This document shows positions 8,286-15,271 of a stretch of DNA of 64,000 nucleotides, one piece after another. Every line of letters begins with the position of its first letter. Within the stretch, counting starts at the first letter, position 1. This DNA is from Lachnospiraceae bacterium (GTDB lineage: Bacteria; Bacillota; Clostridia; Lachnospirales; Lachnospiraceae): NCBI GenBank assembly GCA_016291405.1, contig JAEEXG010000005.1:34553-98552 (forward strand). The letters run 5' to 3'. The notes under the pieces are model-generated. The model searched no databases and was not told where the DNA came from. It was given only the letters and a program-made list of their open reading frames with translations. Both the position numbers and the translations under genes were made by a program.

Positions 8286-8317
8286 AAGGCGTCGCGATTG
8301 CGGCGCCTTATTTTTTT
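8286..8317 (+). terminator. Rho-independent terminator of the purine permease
   Basis: AAGGCGTCGC pairs with GCGGCGCCTT around a four-base loop with one G-T pair, followed by A and seven T. Confidence 0.9.
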
Positions 8318-8322
8318 GCAAC

Positions 8323-8350
8323 AAAAAAGCTCCCAAATCTTGGGAGCTTT
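8323..8350 (-). terminator. Terminator of the Rpn-like gene
   Basis: AAAGCTCCCA pairs with TGGGAGCTTT around a five-base loop; on the minus strand the stem ends in a run of T. It is symmetrical and could also act on the plus strand. Confidence 0.85.
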
Positions 8351-8355
8351 TATTA

Positions 8356-9228
8356 TTATTCCACATCTGGTACTTTGAATCGATTGTCCTTCATTGCCTG
8401 TTTAAAATCAGATACGGACATTCCCAGTTTCTTAGCGCCTTTATCTATAGAGAGGTCACCGTCTTGAACCAATTCAAACACAAGAAAAGTTCTTTCATCG
8501 CTTCTAACAACCTGCTCATATTTCTTTTCATCAAATTCTGTTAAAGTCATGTTGTTAACCTCCCTTCGATGTTTCAAAAGAAACTCTTTTAAAATGCCGT
8601 TCTTTATGCAATCATCCGCTGCATTATTGATTGCATCACTAAGACTTTCACTCTTTTGATATTCTCTAACCAAAGAAACGAATTTAGAATAATCTTCCAA
8701 AGTTTTACATCTACTAAGTATTTCACTGTTATGGCCATAGTTGATATTAATCATCGTTGCGGTCCACTCAAAATCATTTTTGACCGATGAATCATCAAAA
8801 GCATCCGACAGCCTTAACGCCAATTTGTCGGCTTCTTTCATATCAGTTTCGCCATTATAGAAAACAATATACTTTGGCGTCGGAATCTTTAAAAGAGTAC
8901 GACTATATAGTTTCTCTGATTCCGGAGTTAACTGCCTGTAAAGGTCAGCAAAATACAAGAATCCTCTTAGAGGCATATTGGGATTAAATGAACTCTGATG
9001 CTCATACAAATTTATGGTTCTTGAAACCATAAATGAAACATCATTCTTCATTTTCATCCAAATTACGTCATCGAGAGTTGTGAACTCTAAATCATCTACA
9101 TTGGTATAATCAGAGCCATTAATTGCATTGTAGAGGCTTAGCGCTGCTTTTTTATCCTCTCCAAATAACTTTCGAAACAAAGTATCCTTGTACTTTTTGT
9201 TGGCATTTACACCGTAGTTTATTATCAT
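8356..9228 (-). CDS. Rpn/PD-(D/E)XK nuclease family protein (transposase_31-like)
   Basis: This protein of about 290 residues resembles the Rpn recombination-promoting nuclease family common in Lachnospiraceae. The N-terminus has YKDTLFRKLFG, then the nuclease core: an Asp in MKNDVSFMV and the E-x-Q of NLYEHQSSF. LRGFLYFADLY follows. The C-terminal third is helical, with a KLGMSVSDFKQAM motif typical of these proteins. I place the start at ATG 9228. The longer reading from 9276 lacks a spaced ribosome site and would overlap a likely extended -10 at 9267-9272. It opens the accessory island. Confidence 0.8.
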   Translation of the reverse strand: MIINYGVNANKKYKDTLFRKLFGEDKKAALSLYNAINGSDYTNVDDLEFTTLDDVIWMKMKNDVSFMVSRTINLYEHQSSFNPNMPLRGFLYFADLYRQLTPESEKLYSRTLLKIPTPKYIVFYNGETDMKEADKLALRLSDAFDDSSVKNDFEWTATMININYGHNSEILSRCKTLEDYSKFVSLVREYQKSESLSDAINNAADDCIKNGILKEFLLKHRREVNNMTLTEFDEKKYEQVVRSDERTFLVFELVQDGDLSIDKGAKKLGMSVSDFKQAMKDNRFKVPDVE

Positions 9229-9266
9229 TTGTAAGTACCATTGCTTCTCTCTCGGTACTTTCGAAA

Positions 9267-9275
9267 AGTATAGCA
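9267..9275 (-). promoter_or_regulatory. Extended -10 promoter of the Rpn-like gene
   Basis: On the minus strand TGC precedes TATACT (9267-9272), an extended -10 element. The -35 is weak (TTTACT at 18 bases). The predicted start lies about 32 bases before ATG 9228, which supports the shorter reading frame. Confidence 0.45.
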
Positions 9276-9300
9276 TACCCTTAGTACTGTAGTAAACAGA

Positions 9301-9486
9301 TTAGTACTCTTCATCCGTGTAATCACAATTCGAACACTCCCAATGATCATCAATCCAATACATCGTACAACCACAGTTAGGGCAAGTACCGATTTCATAA
9401 TCTTCTTCTAACTCTTTACTGCAGTACGGGCACCTAGTATATTCCTATTCATCATAGACCCTTCTACAGTCTGGACACATCTGCAT
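9301..9486 (-). pseudogene. Small double zinc-ribbon protein broken by an in-frame amber codon
   Basis: Reading from ATG 9486 (AGGAG nine bases upstream) gives a 61-codon frame ending with TAA at 9301. Codon 14 (9445-9447) is TAG. Around it are four paired-Cys knuckles: CPDC at 4-7, CPYC at 19-22, CPNC at 35-38 and CSNC at 51-54. This is the pattern of two zinc ribbons. The frame stays open and cysteine-spaced on both sides of the TAG, so one recent nonsense change (or a base error) interrupts an otherwise intact gene. No internal start would rescue the downstream part. It is too short for usual ORF detection. Confidence 0.7.
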
Positions 9487-9591
9487 AAGTAGCATCTCCT
9501 TTTATCTTTGAAGAATGAAAATCATTTATCTATGTTTTCTATCGACCACACGATTTAATTATATCCCTTTCAAATAATCATTTCTTCTATT

Positions 9592-10563
9592 CTAGTTTGT
9601 TTCTTTTAGTGGAAAATTAACTGACGGTATCCCAATGGCTCCCACTTTATCACTCATTTTTTCTATATACCTGTAGTCTTTCTGCCATTTTTCTACTGCG
9701 TTTTCCATGTTAGGCTGACCCTTGTGCACAGTAATAAAATATGCCAAATAGCTCAGTGCCTGCACCTTTGTAACTGTTCCATTGTTAATCGCAGTTCTTA
9801 ATATTTCTTGCCTCTCTTCGTCTCCTAAATTATTCTTTTTATCTACGGTATAACCGCAATCTTTGAGTGGGCCGATCACATTCGCATACAGTCGTGCTTC
9901 ATTCTTTTCCTTTCCAGCATTATCTGGTAATAGTATCCTACATAAAGGACGCCCCAGCCTTTCAATTTCATCATAGGTCATTCTAAGCAAAAAGAACTTA
10001 CCGCATTGAAAGCAGTATGACGCGCTCTTCTTAACTTGTATTACTCTACCTTCCGAATCTATCACATCGAAAATAGCAAAAATATCAGTTACAACATGTT
10101 TATCGGCCATGCATTTAAATGCATAATCAACCACGACTAAATCTGAATGCCTAACTACTCTTGTTCTAATAACGCTCGCCCGTTTTTCAACTTGTCTTTC
10201 TTGCACACATTCTTCTTTTGCAAGTCTTCTTATCAAATGCCCTAAAGGCGCGATCTCAACACCATATAGTTCACTATACTCTTCCGTTTGTAGTGTATAA
10301 GTTGCATGATACTCTCCTACCACATTCTTCGTAATTGCACATATTAGCAACCTTTCATCACACTGGTAACGTTCTCGTATCGTTATACCATCATTTGATC
10401 TGCTTTTTCTTACCCACTGATATATACCACTTTGTGTTTTATCTTCTAGGTCTTTAATAAAGCTCCGCTTTTTGACCTCTATTTCATGCAATCTTTGGGC
10501 TTTTTCCATCCTAGAAAAGGCAGCTTTCTCATCTTTTTTCTTTTTTCCGTTCTTTCTACCCAT
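9592..10563 (-). CDS. Uncharacterised 323-residue island protein with one Cys-x2-Cys
   Basis: I do not recognise a characterised family. The N-terminus is very basic (KNGKKKKDEK at 5-14). A mixed alpha/beta middle contains SYCFQCGKFFLL with Cys at 184 and 187, a possible half zinc site. The C-terminal 245-301 segment is helical and ends in WQKDYRYI. There is no signal peptide or membrane helix. ATG 10563 is chosen because GAGGG lies five bases upstream; ATG 10593 would add ten residues. It lies downstream of the DUF2325-like gene on the same strand, with 223 bases between them. The basic tail suggests nucleic-acid contact, which is inference. Confidence 0.65.
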   Translation of the reverse strand: MGRKNGKKKKDEKAAFSRMEKAQRLHEIEVKKRSFIKDLEDKTQSGIYQWVRKSRSNDGITIRERYQCDERLLICAITKNVVGEYHATYTLQTEEYSELYGVEIAPLGHLIRRLAKEECVQERQVEKRASVIRTRVVRHSDLVVVDYAFKCMADKHVVTDIFAIFDVIDSEGRVIQVKKSASYCFQCGKFFLLRMTYDEIERLGRPLCRILLPDNAGKEKNEARLYANVIGPLKDCGYTVDKKNNLGDEERQEILRTAINNGTVTKVQALSYLAYFITVHKGQPNMENAVEKWQKDYRYIEKMSDKVGAIGIPSVNFPLKETN

Positions 10564-10699
10564 CTGTTCCCTCAAAACCTTCATTTTCCCCATATGATTC
10601 TATAAGTATCTTTAAAAATACCATTAACAGTATCTAATCGCTATAAATCTCCCGCTTAATAATGTATATGTCTACCTCAAAATTTAACCATAATAATGT

Positions 10700-10720
10700 A
10701 AAACAGTTAGGAACTGTTTT
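10700..10720 (-). terminator. Hairpin after the DUF2325-like gene
   Basis: AAAACAGTT and AACTGTTTT pair perfectly around a three-base loop. On the minus strand the arm ends in four T. It lies about 67 bases past the stop at 10787 and downstream of a possible -10 box, so it could terminate the upstream gene or sit in the leader of the next one. Confidence 0.55.
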
Positions 10721-10742
10721 GATTAATTGTACAAAAAACACA

Positions 10743-10758
10743 AGAGTATTATAACTCT
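10743..10758 (-). promoter_or_regulatory. TATAAT box flanked by an AGAGT/ACTCT inverted repeat
   Basis: On the minus strand the consensus TATAAT (10748-10753) is framed exactly by AGAGT and ACTCT arms. A repressor bound to these arms would cover the -10. No matching -35 is seen 17 bases upstream. It would drive the 323-residue gene. Confidence 0.4.
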
Positions 10759-10786
10759 GAAAACACATATCAGCGGAGTAACACTA

Positions 10787-12394
10787 TCAAACATCATTAT
10801 AGAGATAACTAATTGCATTATCTATGTTAACCTCATTTATAAATCCTATGTCCACCCCACAGGATTTAGCCACCGAAACGAACTTATTATATTCTGCATG
10901 ACCAATATAGTTGGTAAAGAAATAAATTTTCTGAACCCCAGCCAATGCATCTCTAGAAATTGACGATCTGACATCCGAAGAGAAATACTTATACTCCGGA
11001 AGTTTAGTTTTCATTTTACTAATCCAGCTAGGGTGGCCACCTACTATAGCATATCTGCACTTCGAAAGTGCCTCGATCATTTCGCTCTCTGATGTATCAG
11101 CTGTAATGTCTTGGCTTTCTTTCGCATACTTATGCGCATAATTTCTGAGTGCAATCAGCTCAAGCTCATATGCTTCCACTTTATCTGCTAAAATAGCTTG
11201 GCCTAATCTCTCCTTCTTTTCTTTTTCGTAAAGATCATGCATGTGCGCAACAGCTTGATCCTTTTCATGTATCTTTATTTGAAGTTCCCTTATTTGCGCC
11301 TCAAGTTCATCCTTAGTTTTGCTGCTAGAATCATCCTTTGTTACTAAATTATTATCTGTCTCAACTGCCCTTTGCCTGTGACTTAAGTTCTGTTGTGACT
11401 CACGCATTCGGTCTGCGATTTTAAAATGCTCATCGCGCAAAGTCAACCCTAATACAGCATCCATGGAATCGAATGTGTCATTTAATCTGTTGACTGAATC
11501 AAATGAAATAATACGCAACATTAAATATTGGTATAAGTCTTCATCTGTGTAGGATTGTTTAGTAGCCTCTAAAATATATATCACATCAACAAGCATTCTA
11601 AATAAATTAGCATCCGGCGCCGAATATACTCTTGAATCAAGATTTGAGTAATCAGAATAGTTTAAGCAGCTATTATAAAAATGTCCCATCTTCTTCATGT
11701 TTGAAAGAAATCTTCCAAAATCATATTGTGTTGCAACAGTATAGCAATGCTTATATAGTTCTTCGTCCACATCGTCCGATAATTGTGGATAGAGCATTGT
11801 TTGTTCCTTTGCTAAGGGATAACTCTCATGTTTAGCAACCTCCTCACAAGTTAAATAAAGAAAATCAATACTTCTATCAAGCTCTATATCCATCAACTCT
11901 GCTATACAAGCAATTCTGCATAGTGAAGCTATACTTGCATCAAGTCCTTCCGCTATGCCTTTAATTTCATCAAGCTTAATAACTTTATATCTTTTTAGCT
12001 GATTGTACTCCTTCTTATAGTATTTCTTATAGTAATCTATTAAACCATTACGAGCCATCAGAGACCCCTCAAGAGCATCGTTATAAATAATATTCAATCC
12101 TCTATTTATTATCTCCATACCAGGAATACAGTCCTTACCCTCTGGTGCATATATTACCTTATGAAGAGAATTAAACCTCGAAAAATTAACTTGCGCATAT
12201 ACACTAAATGAAGCAATAAAATGTTCTCTCATCTCAGTGTCTCTAAGAAAGTAAAGTAAAAAGAGTCTTCGCGCTTCAAAAGGATCCGCCCTTCTTCCCA
12301 ATCTAGTTAAACTTGCATATTGGGCTCTAACAATATCGGAAACATTGATAACCTTTTCCTTTTTGCTATTTATAATACTATCATTTCTCACCAT
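10787..12394 (-). CDS. Helical/coiled-coil protein with C-terminal DUF2325-like domain
   Basis: This 535-residue protein has a mostly helical region (1-345), a polar linker with predicted coiled coil (about 358-415), and a C-terminal Rossmann-like domain (447-535). The last matches the DUF2325 pattern: AIVGGHPSWISKMK at 449-462, then IYFFTNYIGHAEY at 490-502 and VDIGFINEVNID near 514-524. The function of DUF2325 is unknown to me. ATG 12394 is chosen (GGAG six bases upstream) over the GTG at 12430. There is no signal peptide. It and the 323-residue protein form the core of the island. A role in defence or element maintenance is speculation. Confidence 0.7.
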   Translation of the reverse strand: MVRNDSIINSKKEKVINVSDIVRAQYASLTRLGRRADPFEARRLFLLYFLRDTEMREHFIASFSVYAQVNFSRFNSLHKVIYAPEGKDCIPGMEIINRGLNIIYNDALEGSLMARNGLIDYYKKYYKKEYNQLKRYKVIKLDEIKGIAEGLDASIASLCRIACIAELMDIELDRSIDFLYLTCEEVAKHESYPLAKEQTMLYPQLSDDVDEELYKHCYTVATQYDFGRFLSNMKKMGHFYNSCLNYSDYSNLDSRVYSAPDANLFRMLVDVIYILEATKQSYTDEDLYQYLMLRIISFDSVNRLNDTFDSMDAVLGLTLRDEHFKIADRMRESQQNLSHRQRAVETDNNLVTKDDSSSKTKDELEAQIRELQIKIHEKDQAVAHMHDLYEKEKKERLGQAILADKVEAYELELIALRNYAHKYAKESQDITADTSESEMIEALSKCRYAIVGGHPSWISKMKTKLPEYKYFSSDVRSSISRDALAGVQKIYFFTNYIGHAEYNKFVSVAKSCGVDIGFINEVNIDNAISYLYNDV

Positions 12395-12734
12395 TTTCTT
12401 CTCCAGATTGCTCCATACATTAAAGAACACACAATATCACATGGTTTGCTTTTACTACCTTGAATTATATCATCTGTAACAGTCAGCTTACTACAAAAAA
12501 AGACTATGTATTCTATATCCGAAAATCAATTGCAAATAACTAAACGAGTTTCTTTTAATGTATAAAAAAACTATTTTATTCTTCCCGAGCTGTTTATTTA
12601 AAAAAAATTTAAAAAATGTTTTAAATTAAAATTTTTAAAAAATTCTTTACTATTTAAATCTATTTTAACAGTCTTTCTTTTCTTCGTAGAACATAATAAT
12701 AATGGGAATATTTACGCGTTTTCGACCCATGAAG
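12395..12734. other. A+T-rich non-coding region with homopolymer tracts
   Basis: No credible gene is seen here. Positions about 12590-12670 are almost pure A and T, with repeated A6-8 and T-rich blocks and TTTAAA steps. This composition differs from the flanking core genes. It resembles an easily melted tract, but no initiator boxes were recognised. Confidence 0.5.
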
Positions 12735-12766
12735 AAAAAATAACCCATTAATATAGGTTATTTTTT
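12735..12766. terminator. Bidirectional terminator in the island
   Basis: AAAAAATAACC pairs perfectly with GGTTATTTTTT around a ten-base loop. It works on either strand by symmetry. No gene ends near it now, which suggests that a neighbouring gene was lost. Confidence 0.65.
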
Positions 12767-12843
12767 AAAGCCTTCTTCCACTATTTATTGTTCAGATTTA
12801 AAAGTTTAAATTAAAAACCAAATTTATATCCGTCTTATTCTTT

Positions 12844-12882
12844 TGTTTTATTTCTCTGTTTTATTTTTCTGTTTTATTTTTT
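12844..12882 (+). repeat. Three tandem 13-base repeats, TGTTTTATTT-based
   Basis: Three adjacent units start at 12844, 12857 and 12870, exactly 13 bases apart. Each begins TGTTTTATTT and they differ only in the last three bases (CTC, TTC, TTT). The regular spacing and sequence resemble iterons, but slippage in a T-rich tract could also produce it. Confidence 0.7.
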
Positions 12883-12944
12883 CCGTAAAAAAATCGATAT
12901 TCTTCAGGTCTTTTCTTACAACAAAAAACAACATATAAGTGTGA

Positions 12945-13054
12945 GCAATATTATTGGCTCTCCTCAGTTGAGAAACAAGACTCAGTAGAAAGGACTAAAT
13001 GAATACTTCATTTTCAATTATTCATTGTAGACATGGGCCCGAAGCACCCATCTA
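12945..13054 (+). promoter_or_regulatory. Structured leader of the 192-residue island gene
   Basis: Two hairpins precede the ribosome site: AATGAATA/TATTCATT (12998-13005 with 13019-13026), and TAG-ATGGG with CCCAT-CTA (13028-13037 with 13047-13054). A near-palindrome, GAGCAATATTATTGGCTC, lies earlier at about 12946-12963. A possible start follows TATAAG near 12936. I match none of these to a known riboswitch. Confidence 0.35.
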
Positions 13055-13090
13055 AAGTAAACAAAAAAATTATAATAGGAGGATATATTA

Positions 13091-13669
13091 ATGAAGAAAT
13101 CAATATTATCTATGCATGCGATTAATACTCCATGCCACAAATCAGTAGAGGCGCAGCGTCTTATTAAATTGCTTGCCCGCAATGAAATTAGTACACAGGA
13201 CGCGCTTTTACAAGTTATCGAGATGTATTGCCCTGGGATTGACGGCAAAGCCCGTTACGCCAACGGCCGAGCCATAATCGAGTTACTGGAAAAACAGCTT
13301 AGACATCTTGATCCTTATCTGCCTGTTAAAAATACTAATGACTTCAGTAAAGCTTTGGTAGACTTGTCCCAAGTGCAATACAAGTTTAAAATAATCCAAA
13401 TCAATCCCCCCTTAAAGGCCAAAATCATTGAGGCCACAATGGAAACTCTTCTGTTAAAGTGCGAAAACTTGTTATTTTTTAATCTTGTTGGTCTTGTAAA
13501 GATTCTATTGGACAATTGGTGCGAAGTTGGCAACGACCAGTTTACCTTTCGCTCTCTCCAATCCCTACTGGTTGCGATTAGACCTACATTTAATGGATCA
13601 CTATGGAATCGGTATAACTTGATTCGCACAATCTGTAAAGTGTCCTCTGAATGGAATAAGGAGCGCTAG
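13091..13669 (+). CDS. Uncharacterised 192-residue island protein
   Basis: A strong AGGAGG seven bases before the ATG supports translation. The protein is helical, with no signal peptide, and I do not recognise a family. Noted segments are IEMYCPGIDGKARYANGRAI near 44-63, and a hydrophobic LLFFNLVGLVKILLD helix near 127-141 that may be membrane-associated or buried. It precedes a tiny reading frame and a recombinase remnant on the same strand, so it may be cargo or an accessory gene of a decayed integrative element. Confidence 0.65.
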   Translation: MKKSILSMHAINTPCHKSVEAQRLIKLLARNEISTQDALLQVIEMYCPGIDGKARYANGRAIIELLEKQLRHLDPYLPVKNTNDFSKALVDLSQVQYKFKIIQINPPLKAKIIEATMETLLLKCENLLFFNLVGLVKILLDNWCEVGNDQFTFRSLQSLLVAIRPTFNGSLWNRYNLIRTICKVSSEWNKER

Positions 13670-13670
13670 T

Positions 13671-13718
13671 ATGATGAATTGCATGATGGCCCGCGCTCCT
13701 CCCACTAAGCCTGAATAA
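13671..13718 (+). CDS. Possible 15-codon peptide between island gene and recombinase remnant
   Basis: ATG 13671 opens a 15-residue frame, MMNCMMARAPPTKPE, immediately after the upstream stop. AAGGAG lies within the upstream gene's final codons. The ribosome site (GGAGCGC, 13660-13666) can pair with GCGCTCC (13693-13699) inside the frame. It could be a coupling peptide or chance. Confidence 0.25.
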   Translation: MMNCMMARAPPTKPE

Positions 13719-13730
13719 TAAGGTAATAAT

Positions 13731-14009
13731 ATGGATAATATGAGGAATTTCAAAAAATATAGAGGACAGTATTTTTATCAACCGCCAGTATATCGTATAA
13801 AGGTGAACTACCTTCGTAATGTTTGTAAGGCTATCGGGATTGAATACAGGTCGGTTCGCAAGATTCGCAAGACCTCTGCCACTACTCCTTTAAACAGTGG
13901 CGTAGATGAGATTTATGTAAAAACTATCATGAGACACGAAGATATTAATACTGCGAGAAGCCACTATTATTACTGTAATAAAAGAAAAAAGATTACGAAA
14001 ACCAGATAA
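13731..14009 (+). pseudogene. C-terminal remnant of a phage-type tyrosine recombinase
   Basis: The 92 residues match only the last third of a tyrosine recombinase. SVRKIRKTSATTPLNSGVDE contains the second catalytic Arg (46). IMRHEDINTARSHYYY supplies His 69 and the Tyr nucleophile region (79-81). The usual H-x-x-R reads R-x-x-R here (Arg 43 instead of His). The N-terminal arm- and core-binding domains and the first catalytic Arg are absent. It sits about 95 bases from tRNA-Glu, a standard integration site. It is very probably inactive. Confidence 0.75.
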
Positions 14010-14040
14010 AATCTGCAATCGTAATCTAATTGAACCCTAA

Positions 14041-14070
14041 TTTGATTGACCTTTGATTGACTCAATCAAA
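14041..14070. repeat. Direct and inverted TTTGATTGA repeats beside tRNA-Glu
   Basis: TTTGATTGAC occurs at 14041-14050 and again at 14052-14061. The second copy is followed by its inverse TCAATCAAA (14062-14070), giving a 19-base palindrome. Such short repeats beside a tRNA and recombinase remnant fit integrase or excisionase arm sites; this is inference. Confidence 0.5.
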
Positions 14071-14074
14071 ATGC

Positions 14075-14098
14075 AAAAAGCCCTTGCATCTGCAAGGG
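14075..14098 (-). terminator. Terminator of tRNA-Glu
   Basis: CCCTTGCA and TGCAAGGG form an eight-pair stem with a two-base loop. On the minus strand it is followed by C and five T, just downstream of the tRNA 3' end. Confidence 0.85.
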
Positions 14099-14104
14099 TT
14101 TTAG

Positions 14105-14176
14105 CAGCTGATAGGGGAATCGAACCCCTGATTCCGCCGTGAGAGGGCGGCGTCTTAACCGCTTGACCAATCAGCC
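14105..14176 (-). tRNA. tRNA-Glu (anticodon CUC)
   Basis: On the minus strand GGCTGAT pairs with ATCAGCT as the acceptor stem, with a terminal G-U pair. The D-stem is GTC/GAC. The anticodon stem CCGCC/GGCGG encloses loop CTCTCAC, giving anticodon CUC. The T-arm is AGGGG-TTCGAAT-CCCCT. The 72-base gene has discriminator G and no encoded CCA. Its 3' end faces the island, the usual polarity for tRNA-targeting integration. Confidence 0.95.
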
Positions 14177-14272
14177 ATAAGTACAAGCGCTTCATGCGAA
14201 GCACTTGTATATATTATCCTATGTGACAAGAATTTGCAAGGGCTTTTTCCAAAAATAAAAGGCCTAAATATA

Positions 14273-15268
14273 TTATTCAACAACCTCTTCTTTACTTGCA
14301 AATGTAAGAAACATTTCTGTTCCAACGCCTGGCGTTGACTCGCATCTTATGCTTACATTTAAGCTGTCGCAAACGCTCTTTACGATGTATAAGCCAATTC
14401 CGCTTGAGTGAGCCTCTCTTCTTCCGTTAAAGCCTGTAAAACCTTGCTCAAAGATTCTTGGAAGATTCTCTTTATCAATTCCCATGCCGGTATCTTTAAT
14501 GGAAAGAGTGGATGTTTTATCATCATACCCTATAGTCACACCGCCTGTTTTAGTGTACTTTAAGGAGTTTGAAAGAATCTGTTCAATAACAAGGCTTATC
14601 CACTTTTTATCGGTATAGACAATTGCTTTATCCATATTGATGGTTAAAGAAAGCTTCTTTGCTATAAAGTCTAATTTAAACTTCTTTACGCTTTCTTTTA
14701 CAATTTCCGATAAGTCTTCTTTCTTTATAACATAATCAGTATGCTCTGAATTTAAGCGAATGTAAGACATAACCATGTCCACATAGCCTTCTATGTCACG
14801 TAAATATCTAAGCAAGTCTCTTGCTTCGCTTGAATCTTTACCCTGAAGCTGTAAGCGCATGGAAGCTATAGGCGTTTTAGCCTGATGCACCCATGTAGCA
14901 TAATAATTACTAAGCTCATGGTTCTTTGTGTCATACTCTTCTATCTTTAGAGATAATTGCTTAAATAGGCTCTCTATTATGTTTTGATATTCTTTTTCAA
15001 AGCCTGAAGCATCTCTTGGAAGTTTTTCCACAATTTCTGCAGGAGTCATGTAAGAAAGCTTCTTTAGCATAGAAGTCTTTTCTTTTGTCTTAATGCACTC
15101 TCTTACAAAAGCCACAAGCAAAAAGAAAGTGGCAAGTAACCATGGGTAAAAAAACAGGTTAAGGGGTATGTCCGATAAATAGAAAACAGTAATAAAAACC
15201 GCAATTGCTATAAAGTAAGCGATTACCCCGACCTTTACTCTTTTTAAAACGTTAAGTATTGTCTTCAT
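14273..15268 (-). CDS. Bce-type intramembrane-sensing histidine kinase
   Basis: This 331-residue kinase has two close N-terminal membrane helices (about 12-31 and 38-55) with almost no extracellular loop, as in BceS-like kinases. The H-box is TWVHQAKTPIASMRL, with His 128. The ATPase domain has the N-box around EQILSNSLKYT, the G1 box DTGMGID and the G2 box SSGIGLYIV. It starts three bases after the regulator gene. Family members sense cell-wall antibiotics through a BceAB-type ABC transporter, but none lies next to it here. Confidence 0.9.
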   Translation of the reverse strand: MKTILNVLKRVKVGVIAYFIAIAVFITVFYLSDIPLNLFFYPWLLATFFLLVAFVRECIKTKEKTSMLKKLSYMTPAEIVEKLPRDASGFEKEYQNIIESLFKQLSLKIEEYDTKNHELSNYYATWVHQAKTPIASMRLQLQGKDSSEARDLLRYLRDIEGYVDMVMSYIRLNSEHTDYVIKKEDLSEIVKESVKKFKLDFIAKKLSLTINMDKAIVYTDKKWISLVIEQILSNSLKYTKTGGVTIGYDDKTSTLSIKDTGMGIDKENLPRIFEQGFTGFNGRREAHSSGIGLYIVKSVCDSLNVSIRCESTPGVGTEMFLTFASKEEVVE

Positions 15269-15271
15269 TTG

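Noticed and set aside
9445..9447. TAG as pyrrolysine or another recoded codon
   Set aside because: One amber codon in one small gene gives no support for recoding; a nonsense mutation is simpler.
10727..10963. Plus-strand reading frame of 78 residues
   Set aside because: It is an antisense shadow of the DUF2325-like gene's end and lacks a ribosome site.
12844..12882. CRISPR array
   Set aside because: The repeats are only 13 bases and adjacent, with no spacers, and there are no cas genes in the window.
13018..13248. Minus-strand reading frame of 76 residues in the island
   Set aside because: It overlaps the leader and start of the well-supported gene at 13091, has no ribosome site and no recognisable composition.
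8281..14104. Second att copy of the tRNA-Glu 3' end
   Set aside because: I looked for the 3' tRNA sequence on the left side of the island and saw no convincing copy; a shorter or diverged core cannot be excluded.
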